NCBI GenBank assembly: GCA_010015655.1
Contig: ML976796.1
Location: forward strand, 18,333 to 82,332
Direction: 5' to 3'
Length of the DNA: 64,000 nucleotides
From: Bimuria novae-zelandiae CBS 107.79
Taxonomy: Eukaryota; Ascomycota; Dothideomycetes; Pleosporales; Didymosphaeriaceae
Below the pieces are notes generated by a model that saw only the letters and a program-made list of their open reading frames with translations, was not told the origin of the DNA and did not search any database. A program made the translations under genes and the position numbers. Positions within the stretch are counted from its first letter, which is position 1. Every line of letters begins with the position of its first letter. Shown piece after piece: positions 1 to 12,559 of the stretch.

Positions 1-1947
1 CTTTGACAGCACGTTCGCCCAAGGTTTCTTTGAAGCATTACCGGCTGGTACGCTACGGACGCAGCATACCCCAGCCCAGTGTTGCAATTGCTGTAGCTCC
101 ATTTTAGCTGCTGACTGCGACACTAACCTCTCCGATGTCCGTGCAGCTGAAAAGGATTGTCAATTCTGCGCTCTACTCCTCCGTACACTTGAGCCCCACG
201 TCATCAATGATGATGGACACGATGTTCGAATCGTTCGTGAAGGGTCGGCGTTGAAAGTAAGGAGCAATGGGCAACATGTTCTCTGGGTATCTTCGAATCT
301 AGGTTAGTGTTCCCAGCTCATGTGTATTGGGCAAGCCCCTTGCTTACTGCATTATTTTGCCACAAAAGGTTCGGTCAACACGAAGACCCACATCCAGACA
401 GAAGGACTAGTTCTTCCTAAAGCTATCAGCTCTGCACGGTTTGAACTACTTCGCACATGGCTTCGTTGGTGTGATCAACATCAAGACTGCAACATACATG
501 ACAGTAGATCGAACCTATTGCTTCCGAGCAGGCTCCTCTGGGTCGGGGATCCAGATGATCAGCATTACGATCCTAATTTATTGCGACTGAGCACCACCAC
601 CGATAAAAGCGGAGGAAAATATGTCGCGTTATCACATTGTTGGGGCGAACTTCTAACCGAAGTCAAGAAACACTTTTGCACAACCTCGGATAATATTAGC
701 CGCCGGGAGGGAGGTTTCAGTTTCTGGGAACTGCCAAGGACTTTCCAGGACGCTGTTAAAGTGACGCGAGAACTTCGCATACCATACATTTGGATCGACT
801 CACTCTGCATTATCCAATACGGCGACAATGGTGAAGATTGGAAACGCGAAGCTGGACGCATGGAAGAGGTCTTTTCTGGGGCTTACTGCACAATTGCTGC
901 AACTTCGGCCTCAAATTCGTACGCAGGGTTCCTTCAGCCACATATGAAACATGATTATATTCATGTTCAGGATCCCTCAGGCAACCGATTCTATATCTGT
1001 GCTGGTAGGGACGATTTTGACAATGATGTGGAGAAGGCTCTGCTCAACACACGAGCATGGGTAATGCAAGAAAGAGTCTTGTCTCGACGGACTATCCATT
1101 TCAGCGCCAATCAGGTATACTGGGAATGCGGTGAAGGGGTTTACTGCGAAAATCTTACAAGGCTGAAAAGGTGAGTGCTTAACTGCATCTGACTGTTCAA
1201 CGCTTTCCTAACTTGGGCATTTCCTTTAGCTCATTCCGAAAAAAGTACTTTATGCTCGACCCAGATTTTCCGCGGCGGCTCCTTACGTCGGGTTATCTAC
1301 GTACCATGGAATTCATCCACTTTCTTTCCCAGGACTATTCGAAGCGTGGGCTTACAGAGAAGACTGACAGATGTGTGGCAATATCTGGATTAGAAGCCCG
1401 TATTGCACGTGCTTTACGCTGCAAAAGCAGATATGGTATCTTTGAGAGGTACTTACACAGGAATCTCCTCTGGCAGCCGTCCGATATCAAGATGGAGAAG
1501 ATTGTCTACAAATCCCGACAAGTGCCATCTTGGTCATGGATGGCATATGATGGGGGCATTCGATTCCTTGATAAAGACATCCAGTTTGGTACCGTTGATT
1601 GGATTGCCAACCTCCGGTTCCATGACGAATGCGAACATGTATTGATCGCCGACGTAGGGAAATTCCAGGATGAAATGGAACTAGATGGGAACTATGCCGT
1701 CTTAGATTCTGGCGGAATGGAAAGAGGGTGGACACAATATGATGTTGAGAAAGACAAGGACGAGGGACGCAGGGGTCTTTGTGAAGAACGATGTATTGTC
1801 GTTGGAAGGGAGACTAAGAACGGTGTTAGAGTTTACCATGTATTAGTTGTCAGACAGACCAGAGATGGCGAGTATAGGAGGGTGGGAGTTGGGCTGATTC
1901 AGAGTGACTGCGTAGTGAGAGAGAGGCTCAGCGTGCGAGTCGTCTGA
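1..1947 (+). CDS. HET-domain (heterokaryon incompatibility) protein, 5' end cut by window
   Basis: HET-domain proteins trigger cell death after fusion of incompatible hyphae. The gene reads as exons 2-302, 369-1170 and 1230-1947, with introns 303-368 (GTTAGT...AAG) and 1171-1229 (GTGAGT...TAG). Both junctions keep frame, giving at least 606 residues with no in-frame stop. The first visible exon is open to the left edge, so the true start is outside the window; the ATG at 320 lies inside intron 1 and is not the start. The exon-1 product carries a Cys cluster (CCNCCSS, then CQFC) usual before HET domains. The core follows: YVALSHCWG, LPRTFQDAV, IWIDSLCIIQ, then RAWVMQERVLSRR and YWECGEG. The tail is variable, as in the family. 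It looks intact in the visible part. Which partner it recognises cannot be told. It lies 370 bp from the transposon block. Confidence 0.9.
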
Positions 1948-2008
1948 ATCATTTTGTGTTAGGAAATCTAGAGGAGCAACCGGCGCATGATGAATTCAAC
2001 GTTAAATT

Positions 2009-2227
2009 ATGAGCCATGACCAACATATGGGCTCCGCCTACCTGTATTGTGGGTGCTTGGTCAGCTGGGGGAACTGTAGAGATGAACCAATCTATACTAA
2101 AAGTTTAACAGAACACATTGCAGATTCAGCAACAATTGCACCACTATATAGTCGCGGAGCTAGCTGTTCGGACATGGCCTTTGAATATTCTGGGCAAGCT
2201 TACTGCCAAGACTGTTGCCTGAGGTGA
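2009..2227 (+). pseudogene. short Cys-rich ORF, possible HET-gene relic
   Basis: A 72-codon ORF follows the HET gene by 60 bp. It contains PLYSRG and GQAYCQDCC, loosely like the RGW...Q...YWEC region after a HET domain, but the match is weak. A GTGAGT donor-like sequence immediately follows the last codons. It lies just left of the Fot1-like insertion at 2320. It may be a relic, part of an untraced gene, or chance. Confidence 0.15.
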
Positions 2228-2472
2228 GTTTTGAGCACTTTTGCTATGTTGTAGGGCGACCGTTACCAACGTACCTTTTGTACTGGACAGGGAAGCGGCA
2301 ACCTAATTAGCGGCATTTAACGTGTCCGTGCGCGTGCCGAGCCACTTCGCGTGACGAGCCACCCAACACCATAACAGCTCATGCAAGAATGAGGCTGCAG
2401 AACCACCCACAAACAATATTATTATAAGATTTTCTACTAGGGTAGTCAATCGATAGCTGCGATTAATTTGCA

Positions 2473-5400
2473 CTACTTAAATCTATCTAGAAGCTTGATG
2501 TCGCGGCCGCTGCGTGTAGATTTGCTCGGGGCAGCAGATGCGCCCTCTGAGGCCTCCCCAACATCTGTAGCATCAACAACACGTTTTGGACGCTTTCTGC
2601 TCTGTGCAGATGGCTGAGAAGCCTTTCTCTTACACCTTTGGGATAGTTGTAGAGCTTTTTCTGCGTCGCGGGCAGACTTCTGGGCAGCGCGCTGAGCTGC
2701 CTTTTCAGCCCTCTCCTTCTCCTTCGCCTTCTTAGCTGCCTCTCGCGCATCACGCTTTTCCTGCTGCATTTTCTCCTTATATAGCTTAGCTACCTTCTTT
2801 AGCTCTACTATTTTTGCTTTTTAAAGCTACTGCTGCTTATCCTCTTGTTCCTTAATAGATTGATAAACACGTGCCTCCCTCACCTTCCTTAGTAACTATA
2901 AGATAGCCCTACTCTAATACTCCTGGCGCTGTTAGAGATCTAGAGTCTTACCCTTCTTTCTGCGCTTCTCTTTAATAGATAGTGCCTGCTTAATCCTATC
3001 TATCTCATGCTTAAGTAGCTCATTTTGGACAGATAGGTGGTGGAGCGATTGACGAAGCTTCTTTGTATCTTGACTACCCTAATCCTTCACTGCTAATTGT
3101 ACAAGCCTATCCATCTTTCTCCAGTCATGATCGCTAAGCCCTGATAAGGAGTTATCGCCTGATTCTTGATCCTGGGCGAACCTATCCAGGATAGGATTAG
3201 GATCAGGTGGCTTGGTTGGTTGGTTGGTATTCATTTTACGTCTCTTTAATGGGGATTAAGTCCACCATCTCGCCTCCCGAAGGGCATATACGACGTGCTA
3301 AGCTATGGAATTATAGTACTAATACACTACCCTAGAAAGCATTTCTTGCCTACGCGGGTATTACTACTATTTTAGAACTGTAGCTCCCCTTCTAGTTGGG
3401 GAGGCTAAGCGATGTATATACATTAGGGTGGTTTCCTTGCATTTTGAGGCATCTATGTGCTAAGAGAGAGAGAGAGCGAGTGTGTGTGTATGTGTGTGTG
3501 TGTAGGGGGAGGGGAAAGAGAGGAAGAGGGGTGGAGAGTATTATAGCTATTATGCTAGACCTAGTTCTTGCTAGGTGCTGTATTACTTATTGTTATTGTA
3601 GGGCTGCAGGAGCTAGCGGGGACAAATCTTAGTATAGTACTATGTAAGTTAGGTAAAGGCTTTAAAGGCCTCTGGATCCCCCAGCAGCACCGCAGTATAC
3701 GCCAGGCCGTTAGCCCGGCTGGATGGTAGTGTAGGTGGTCGAAGTGACCATCTACTAAAGGCCCCTAGGGTCTTACGGTAGAGCGCAAGGTGCTTTAGTG
3801 TCTTATCCTATTTATATAAGCAGGTAAGGTTTGCATCCTTGTAGTTATACTTTTAGTGGTACCAGGCAAAATCCCCATGTCTAGACCAGATAGAAAGCAG
3901 TCTAGCTAGGATAGCTTTTAGTAGGTCTAGTTCCTTTAGACTGCTGCGTGGTGCATAGTCTAGGTGCCAGCTTTTATACTATCTAGAGAGTTTATTCTTT
4001 TTGTCAGACCACTAGATCTGCTGTATGTATTATAATGTCTTACGGGCAATTATCTTAATGCCTAAAAGTATAGGCAAAGCAGCTTTACCCGTTAGGGGTA
4101 ATAGGTGTTAGGCTTCTAGGTTAGCTAATCTGTCTGCTGCCTCATTTCCTTTAATGCCTAGGTGTCTAGGGGCCTATTTAATAGAGACGTCGTGAGTCTC
4201 TATAGCGCCATGGCACTCCAAAAAGGCCCATTAAGAGGTAGGGGGTAAATTGCCCCTTAGGCACTATATAACTAAGGTGCTGTCTATACACAGCCAGATT
4301 TAACGGGTATTAAACTCTAGTTATCTTATAGTGTGCTAGAAGCCTCTCCATGCTCCTATTACCTTAGCGTTAAAGACGTGCAAGGTAGAGTTAAGTAACC
4401 CGCGTCTAGTCTATAGTTGCTTTCCGTTCTAATACACTGCAAAGCTATAGGTTACCCGCTTTTCTCCTTCCTTTGTGTACTGTTTAGAGCCATCTAAGAA
4501 GATAGTCACGTCTAGTAGTAAGAGATAGGCCTACTATATATTAAAAGCCTTAGCTATAGTCTTCTTATCTATGCTAAGCGTTAGGTCAGTTTAACAGCCA
4601 GTTAAGTAGTAAGGGGCTGTAAGTGTAGTCCTAAGGATCTCTAGTAAAAGAGATGCTATCTATTAGACTTTTATCTTAACTCGCTAGGGTTATCTAGTTT
4701 TTACGCCCCTGTTTACTATATGTACTAATGTGCGCCTAGTAAGAGGATAGTCTATATCTATAGTTCGCAAGGGGGTTACAAATCTAAGTTTAGCTTCCTC
4801 TAGTGCTACTACTACAGATAGTAGTCCGGCGTCTCGAAAGAGTGCAGCTATAGGGGTTATTCTCTACGCTAGTAGAATGCCCCTTGCTGCTATAGCTAGT
4901 GTCTTATCTATAGTAGCTATATGCCATCTAATATAAGCGCTAACCTCTTAAGGCCTGCCTGGTTTAAGTGTATATGGCTGTTTAGTGCGGCCTCTGTACC
5001 AGCATTCAGTCCCATACAGAAGCGACGGGTATACACAGGCAATAGTGGCCTTGCGGAGGGAGCTAGCTAGTAGTCCATAGGTAGTCCTGGCCAGACTACA
5101 AATATAATAAGCTACCCTAGCAGCTTTTACAGTGCGTGTGGCTACATGTCGTCTAAAGGTAAGTCTGCGGTCAAACCACACTCCTAACTAACGCAGGGCT
5201 GGCTGGCTGTGCTCTCCACCTAGGAGAATAGGGTAGATCGTAAGCTACTTATCTATAATATATAGTAGTGCGTATCTACTTCGCTGTCTAGTTAGGTGTA
5301 TTATTTCCTACTTTTCTAGGGCAAAGGTAACCTTGTTAGCCTCGCCCTATGCTCTAATCTGCCTTAGATCTAATACTAGGAGCTCGACGTTATCGTTTAT

Positions 5401-8400
5401 AGAGTGTGAGACCTAGTATAGACATATGTCGTCTGCATATCCAAACCTCCGTTCTGTGTCTATAGATAGTAGCTCTGCTAGGTACAGTGTATATAGGACA
5501 GGGGAGAGAGGCGAGCCTTAGGGTATGCTACAGGCAACAGGGTAGCTAGGGGTAGTAACCTGTCTAAGGCGGACCCGAACCCTCCGATTAGTGAGGAATA
5601 AGTCTACAAAGAGCATGGTCCTTTATGGCCAGCCCTATTGGGCTATCTAGTATAGCAGGCGGTTCTTAAGGAGCGCATCAAAGGCGCCTTAAACATCTAG
5701 GGTGACTATAGTAACATGCTTTCCAAGTACCTATGCTACTTCAGTATCGTGGGTGAACGCTGCAGTAAGGTCTACTATAAAGCGCTTTAGAAGGGCGCCG
5801 CCATGCTAGGGGCTAAGGATCTTATGTGTTATAGCGGTCCACGCAATTTGTCTAGCCACTATTTATTTAAGTCCCTTTCTAATGTAAGAGAGAAGCGCTA
5901 TAGGTCTCTAGAAGCAGGATAATGTTTAGTCTGTCTTCCCTATCTTCGGTATTATTGCTACCTCGGCAAGCTTCTATTGTACTAGGAAGTGATTAAGCTT
6001 AAGGCATCGCTAGAAGATTCTTCGTATAAGTTCCCTAACCTAAGCCCAGCAGGCACGGAGTAGTCGCATAGTAGAGCGGTTAGTGCCTAGTGAGGTGCTC
6101 GAGACTCCTACTGTGTTTCGTTCAGTTTCCTCTAGTGAGATGTGTGTGCTCCACGGGAGGGCATCTGCATTCTCCTGGTCTGGGTAGTGTCTGAGGTCAT
6201 CCTCTGCTGTGTACTAGTTGAGGACTTCCTCTCTAAGAGCCTCTGCCTTCTCTAGAGGGTCTAATATTATCCTATTATTCACGATAAGAGGAGTGTCCTG
6301 GTTCTCTAGTGTAAGCTTATGCTAGGTAATAATCTTAAACAGGTCCTTATTATCCTTAGTATTATTAATAACATGCCTCTAGTACTGCCTCTTAGCCTGT
6401 TAGACGGTAGTCTTAAAGGCCTGTCTCTCCTCTAGTAGACTGCCAGAGCAGAGTAGCCTAGCATGTTTATAGGCCTAGTAGGCAGTTTTGCACTCCTTGG
6501 TCCACCATAGTGTAGCGCGGCCTTCCTTGCGGTCGAGCTTGCCTGCTGTTTGTACAGAGTGCTGTATGGTCTCTATAAACAGCGTAACGCATTCCTCTAG
6601 CTGTGCTGCATCCTGTGTTGCAAGCGGGTCTGGGATATTCTGGACACCTATTTCTACTAGCCCAGTGAATTTAGGTAGGCTTGCCTCAGGGACTCTATAG
6701 TGGTACTGTTCTAGATGCGGAGTGCCTGGTGTGGAGAGAGGGATAGAGGTTACTATTATCTTATGGTCTGAGCCGCTGTGCATGCTAGCATTAACAGCAG
6801 ACTAGGCAAATAGGATATTAGAGAAGGTAAGGTTAAGGACATGGCTAGCGTAGTATGTTAGCTACCCTGGCACACTAATATAGTCTATAAACGCGTTAGT
6901 AGCCTATCTAGCTAGCTCCACACCTCCGTTAGCTGCAGTGGTGGTAGGCTTAAAGGATTTATGTCTAGCGTTAAAGTCTCCTCCTATAAGGCAGAGTTGA
7001 GGGGGTATAAGATGTGTGACGTATTAGATAACGTGTAGGGTGTGTGGCTATCTATAGCAGTTAAGTATTACCACTCTATTTACTACAGCCTATAGCATGT
7101 CTAGGTGGTTAAGGCTCTCTCTAGCCTGGTATCGTAGGTGGCATCCTTTGCGGATGTAGGTCATCACTCTAGGGCGGGCTGAGCCTAGTGTGTTGGGGCT
7201 GTCTTAGGTGCTGATGGGTGCTAGGTGTGTAAAACTAGGGTAGGTAGAAGTTCTTAAGTTGGCACATGTAAAGGGCTCTTAAACACACACAATATCTATG
7301 CCCTTCTAAAACGCTACCTCTAGTATTGTAATATGCTAGGGTAAGCTCTTACTAACATTAGCCTAGCATACACGTAGTTGTTTACTTAACAGGCTGGGCT
7401 GTTAATGCCTAGTGTTAGCTAGGATATTGTAAGGGTGTTTTAGCATAATAATGGCGGGTTATTACTTATGCTAGCGTCTTCCCTCTCCAAGGTAGACAGG
7501 TTAGTGTAGATAGTTAATTGTGGACGAATGCTACTAGCAGATAGTTATTCTACATTAAGGCTCCTTTGGCCTATAGCGGCCCGCCTTGGTCTCTTTTCTC
7601 TGCCAGTAGTAGAGGAGGATGTATAGGAGGCAGTAGTTATGGGAGGTGTAGCCCTGCTTTCTCCTTCTTGCCTCTAGGCAGAAAGGTGGGAAGGCACTGT
7701 CTCTAATACCTCTATAGGAGGAGCCTCAGGCTGAAGTGTTGCCTGTTTAAGGGCTACTTTAACTATCCTGTAGAGGTGCTGCTGTGCTATTTTGCCTGCG
7801 CGACGGATAGCCTTTAGCTTAGTCTTTATAGGCTTAGTAATGTGTCTGTTAACCTAGCGAGGAGCTGCCAGGCAGTTGGTGTAACTAGCTGGATAAGGGC
7901 CATGATAGTTGGCACATATAGCTTTGTGGGCGCAACTGTCTCCGTACTATCCTTGGTATCTATCCATGCGGTCCCCGCAGTGTGCACAGCGGGCTACTCG
8001 GGTATAGCAGGCAGCGTTGCAGTAGCCCTGGCAGCCTGGGTTATGTCGCTGTATGGTGGGATGCTTGTGGATTTCCTTCGAGAATTGGCTAGTGCCAAAG
8101 AGCCGGAACGAGCGGACTGGCTCCTTGTATAAAATAATCCAGGTAGTAAGGCCATACTAATTCGCCCCATGTCGTAAGGTCCTGTAACTAACTGGCTGCT
8201 TACCTGTTTACAAGCAGACCTCTTCCTCTACTAGCTAGGTAGTAGTTAATAGTTCTGTGCCGTCTAGGGTCTAGAAAGAGCTAGGTACTCCTTGTACTGC
8301 GTAGTTAGTCCAGCGTTCTGGGATCCTCACCGCGTCTCCGTCTAGCGCTCTTACTAGAAGTTCCTGGTTTTCTTAAGTTAGAAGTCAGCCCCGAATGTTC

Positions 8401-10401
8401 TTATTTGCTGGGGTAATCGCCTAGCCTATGTTAATTAGTAATGCGATAGGTATGTCTTTAAGGGTAAGTCCTGCTATACTCTTGCATATTACCTGCCTTA
8501 TTATAAAGGGTAAGGGTTGTTACAGTCGCATTACTAGGTTAGAGATAGCTACGAATATTTAATTATCTTCTTTTAGCTTAGCGGGCGGGTTGGGCCGGGG
8601 CCTAGCAGGAATTAGGGGTTAACTACCACCCCTATCTGAGATCTGGGGGTCTCTAGCTACGTCCGCCCAAGAGCGGCGTCCTAACTCTTAGCTCCTAGGG
8701 TTACTGTGACCGGTGTCGCTGCTCTAGCAAGAGCTAGGGGGGGAGTTACTTAGGGAGAGCGAGGTTAGAGCCTAGATAACTCTCTGCTGCAGCTCCTTAG
8801 CAATCTTAGCCTTTTAAGGGTTAGTGTAGCTCTCTGCGTGTTGGTCTACCGCTACTACAAAAGCTATAATAATAGTGTTCCACAGCTGGGCAATCTACTA
8901 AGTCTCGGTAATGTGGCGTTAGACGGCATTAGAGACGCGAGGTTTGGGAGCGCCCCCACCAAGGTTCTGGCTACTTAAAAGGGGTGCACGGTGATGCATG
9001 TCCTCCTGGGGCCGTCTTGGGGCGCGTGTATAAAGCTGCTAAGGGATTACAGGGTCTGGGGACCCTGTGTGCTAGGAAGAGGGAGACTCTGCCATCCTAA
9101 CAAGCTCCTTTGCGCGTCTGCGCGGAGGGCTAGGCGGACGTTAGAGGTACTCCCAGAATTAGCGCAGTGAGCTTGTTCAGTTACTGGGATTATTAGGGTC
9201 TTTAGAGAGGATATCTAAAAATCGAAAAGTTGGTATTTAGTGTAGGATCAGGTGGCGATATGCCTGTGGCTCTAAAAGAGCTAAGGATAGTTAATTCCTT
9301 GAAGGAGGCCTTCCACGCATTCTAGAATAAGGGGAAGAAGTCGTCTTTAGTGATAGAAGCTAGGCCTTGGCTTCTATGAAGGTATCGTGATAGCTCTGCT
9401 AAGTATGCTATTAATAGAGGCTTAAACATCGCAACGTCAAGTGGCTAAAGCGTATAAGTTAAGTAAGGAGACAGGACAGCAAGCAGGATCCTATGCTTAT
9501 TATAATAGTTAATAAAGTCTATAGTAACATAAGATCCGTGGCCGTCTACAATTAAAAGACGATATAATCGTCAAGTCTTCTCTTTTATACAGCGATCAAA
9601 CACCTGCTTAAGCCAGGCAAGCCCGATATCGTTGTTCGTCCAGCCAGAGGATAATAAGGTGATAAAGACTTCATGTTCTCCTGCCTTGATATCCTCTACC
9701 CAGCTTGATTGGATGCCCTTGTTGGCGGCCTCATAAATAAGGCTTAGCGGCAGAGCTGATCCATCAGCGCAGATACATGCCAGGAGCGTGATCCATGCGC
9801 GATTGCCATCTTGGAGTGATGCCCTAACCTCCTTCTTCTCCCACATTCGTCTGCTGAATATTCTCTTTGATCTACCAACAATACCGATCAGGACGCCTTT
9901 TTCATCCATATTATAGATATGACGAGGATCTATGCGATATTCATCCATCTTACTGTGTAGAAGGTTAAAATAGAGGTGATATTTATCCACTGAATCAGCT
10001 TTGTGGCGATTGTTGTCTATCCCGACGGTCCATTAGGAGATGAGATGAATGCTGTGTCGGTTGATAAAGCGGGTAACCCAGCTCTCGCTGACTGGCTCCT
10101 TTGCTATTGTAGAGGCAAAATTCTGTATCATCTCTCTAGTAGGAGGTGTATGTCTCTTTGTGAGTCCTTTGATATATTGTACAAGCTCCTGCTCTTGTTG
10201 TAGTGTAAGTTTCTGCTGGTTGATATTCTTGGCTTCATTTGGGGCCTGAACGCGCTTGTGTCTTCGGGACAACGTAGTCCGATCTACACCATAGGTAGCC
10301 GCTATTTTTCTATATGAAAATTTTTCTCCTAGATCCAAAGATTGAATAGCTTCAATCGCATCTTCAATTGCCCCCATATTGGTGGAGTTACGACGCGTCA
10401 A
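2473..10401 (-). pseudogene. Fot1/pogo transposase, broken by LINE and point mutations
   Basis: This is a cut-and-paste transposase with an N-terminal psq/CENP-B helix-turn-helix and a DDE_1 core. The start is the ATG at 10401 (MTRRNSTNMG). An HTH segment (EKFSYRKIAATYGVDRTTLSRR) is followed by the second DNA-binding domain (PTREMIQNFA, ESWVTRFINRH). An in-frame TAA at about 10033 is followed in the same frame by the DDE start (IDPRHIYNMDEKG). A TGA at 9571 is followed, still in frame, by the LLIVDGHGS motif. The frame reads to the PPDP codons at 9256, continues after the LINE at 3211, and ends in a Lys/Arg/Ala-rich coiled tail (2769-2473). Total is about 628 codons with a handful of stops, most explicable as transitions. 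It is non-functional. The C-terminal tail alone could be mistaken for a small gene. Confidence 0.88.
3212..9242 (-). mobile_element. non-LTR retrotransposon (Tad1/I-like LINE with RNase H), RIP-decayed
   Basis: A 6,031-bp insertion is flanked by a 14-bp target-site duplication (3198-3211 and 9243-9256, beginning TAGGATCAGG). It is on the minus strand, with its 3' end at the left in a short ACCA-type simple repeat. Fragments in order: a gag-like protein with CCHC knuckles (about 7950-8070); an endonuclease C-terminus with SDHKII (ORF 6475-6783); reverse transcriptase with FGYADD (YADD at 5428-5439); the post-RT region with WFDRRLTFRRHV and LLYGTECWYRG (4948-5181); and RNase H with WLCIDST near 4280. 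Almost every frame is broken by TAG/TAA, and TA dinucleotides abound, as expected from RIP. The EN-RT-RNase H order with a gag ORF fits fungal Tad1 elements. Confidence 0.88.
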
Positions 10402-10478
10402 AGTTAGTGAGTCATTCAGTCTTTAGGTGTTGGGTGGCTCGTTACGCGAAGTGGCTCGGCACGCGCACAGACACGTTA

Positions 10479-11600
10479 TAGCATGCGAGTGACCGCTAGC
10501 AAGGAGGGCGGCCGACCCGCACCGGCCAGAGGGTTATGGATGTTTCGAGTTGTGTAGATAATGGGAAAGTAGAGGTACATGTGGCGCAGCTCACGAGATC
10601 ACCACTTAATGAAACCATAAGTACCACCCCTGTTTAAAACCTAGCTTAGTTTAGTAAAGCGGCTGCCAAGAGTGGCGCGGAGAAAATCTCGCAGTGCGCT
10701 GAGAGGTGAAGCCAGTTTTGCAAGTGACTGTAGGCGGTATATTTAATCGCCTTCTTCTACAGAGAGAGGCTGACTACAAAAAGAGACCGGCCGCAAAAAA
10801 AAAAACTGGTTGCAAGGGGCTGGTTCTTGCACCCTTATTATAACAGCTTTGCGGTTAACTATATAGGGTTTGCGGTAGGTAGGTACAGTAATATTAACGT
10901 GAGCCTATTTTTAGTTATTCTCGCTCTGCGGCCAGCCTATTCTTTTAGTTAGCCTCTCTCTGCGGTTAGCCTATTGTTTTAGACATGCTCCCTGTTTAAC
11001 ACTAGGACAAAGAGTGTTACGTAACTAGGCTAGCCAGCATCTTTTAATTATAAACTTATAACTTAACTTAATTAGTTAATTACTTCTTGCCAGTTCTATT
11101 CTATGTTTTCTGAAGTGCTATACATGCTTCCTTTTGTAAACAATAAAGGTCAGCCTGTAACATAGGCCGCGATTTACATTTTAATAAGCCTTTTATTATA
11201 TTTTCTTTCCTGGCTAACCCCTGCAAAATTATTTTCTGCATTTCCAAGGTTCCTTTAACATTATAAAGAGGTGGCTTTAAAAGCATGCTGAGATAGGTTG
11301 TTGTCAAAAGAGTTAGATTGCCCTTAGCATTAAACACTTTGCTGCGCTTTTGCTGACGTCTAGTAGGGCGATCTATTAGTCGGTTTGTATTATTATATTA
11401 AAGGGATGTATTCAGTAATATAGTTATCTAAAGTCTTTAGGCGATCTGGTGGGAGGAGTTAATAGAAAAGCTCGCTATTTATGTACCGTTAAAACATATT
11501 ATAAACACAGTAATATAATGCCTGATAAGATGTAATAGCGAAACCTAACCATTTTTGGGCCTTTATAAGAAGCACAGACATGTTTGAGATAGCAGCATAT
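10479..11600. other. unassigned repeat-derived stretch
   Basis: No convincing gene. A roughly 35-bp motif (TCTGCGG...AGCCTATT) recurs two to three times around 10925-10982. A 78-codon minus-strand ORF (11101-11337) extends upstream in frame through a basic stretch (RPTRRQQKRSK) but matches no family I recognise. The stretch is moderately AT-rich and probably consists of old transposon fragments. Confidence 0.4.
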
Positions 11601-12390
11601 CTATTTATAACTGTACCAAGGCTTACGGCCTCCGTGATACTCTACCGAAATAAGGTACCTAACTTAGGCTCTCCGGGAAAACCGGGTCCCGAGTGGTCCC
11701 CTTACAAGTTGAGGATCCCAGCCGCCGTGGCTATGGGTGCAAAACAGGCACCTTAATCCACGTGAGTCACATACCCACATAAGCATGCCCAGCAGAAAAG
11801 GCATGATGCACAGGAGTGGCGCCACTGTAGCTATGCTTACTAATAAGTAGGTTTTGAGACATCTTTCTCTCGAAACCAGTCCACATTTGCGACACCGCTA
11901 ATCCTCCTATATTGATAGGAGCCGCATAAAAGTTTTTGGGGGCGCCACCGGCTGCCATTTATTCTTTTTATAGCATTCTTTCTCCTTTTTCTGTTTATAT
12001 CTATTTATAACTGTACCGAGGCTTTCGTCCTCCGCGGTACTCTACCAAAATAAGGTACCTAGGCTCTCCGGAAAAACCGGGTCCCAAGTGGTCCCCTTAC
12101 CAGTTGAGGATCCCAGCCGCCGTGGCCATGGGTGCAAAACAGGCACCTTAATCCACGTGAGTCACATCCCCACGTGAGCGTGCCCAGTATAAAAGGCATG
12201 ATGCGCAGGAGTGGCGCCACTGTAGCTATGCTTACTAATAAGTAGGTTTCGAGACATCTTTCTCTCGAAACCAGTCCACATTTGCGACACCGCTAATCCT
12301 CCTACATCAATAGGAGCCGCAGTTTTTAGGGGCACTACCGGCTGCCATTTATCCTTTTTATAGCACTCTTTCTTCTTTTCCTGTTTATAT
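11601..12390. repeat. tandem direct duplication of a ~400-bp unit
   Basis: Unit 1 (11601-12000) and unit 2 (12001-12390) both start CTATTTATAACTGTACC and run nearly identically through AGGATCCCAGCCGCCGTGG and GAGACATCTTTCTCTCGAAA to CTGTTTATAT. They differ by scattered transitions and two small deletions in unit 2. A degenerate third start (CTGTTAATAG) follows at 12391. Each copy keeps a minus-strand ORF (11767-11958, 12162-12407) sharing GGLAVSQMWTGFERKMS. The shared reading may simply reflect the recent duplication. Confidence 0.85.
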
Positions 12391-12559
12391 CTGTTAATAG
12401 CAGCCAATGTTTCTGCTGCTGGCCAAGTGGACGATGGGACTCTCTTGATTATGCATTAAACGAAAGGATCTGCCAACTGACTGGCTTGGATGCCTTGGGG
12501 GTATACGTTTAGTATATAGGTTAACAGAGCCATTATCATCCTGTTAGTGAACTTTGTGC

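Larger units (their letters stand above)
2320..10476 (-). mobile_element. pogo/Fot1-type DNA transposon interrupted by a LINE
   Basis: Near-perfect 51-bp terminal inverted repeats lie at 2320-2370 and 10426-10476, differing at two positions, each flanked by a TA duplication (2318-2319, 10477-10478). This is diagnostic of the Tc1/mariner/pogo superfamily. With the 6,031-bp LINE at 3212-9242 and its duplicated target removed, the element is about 2.1 kb, the usual size for this family. The transposase is on the minus strand. Confidence 0.93.

Noticed and set aside
320..1174. HET ORF starting at the ATG at 320
   Set aside because: That ATG lies inside a GT-AG intron (303-368); the in-frame upstream exon carries the expected Cys-rich N-terminus.
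7842..8132. 96-codon plus-strand ORF with hydrophobic, secreted-like look
   Set aside because: It is the complement of the LINE gag zinc-knuckle region, whose minus frame reads CQGYCNAACYTRVARCAHCG.
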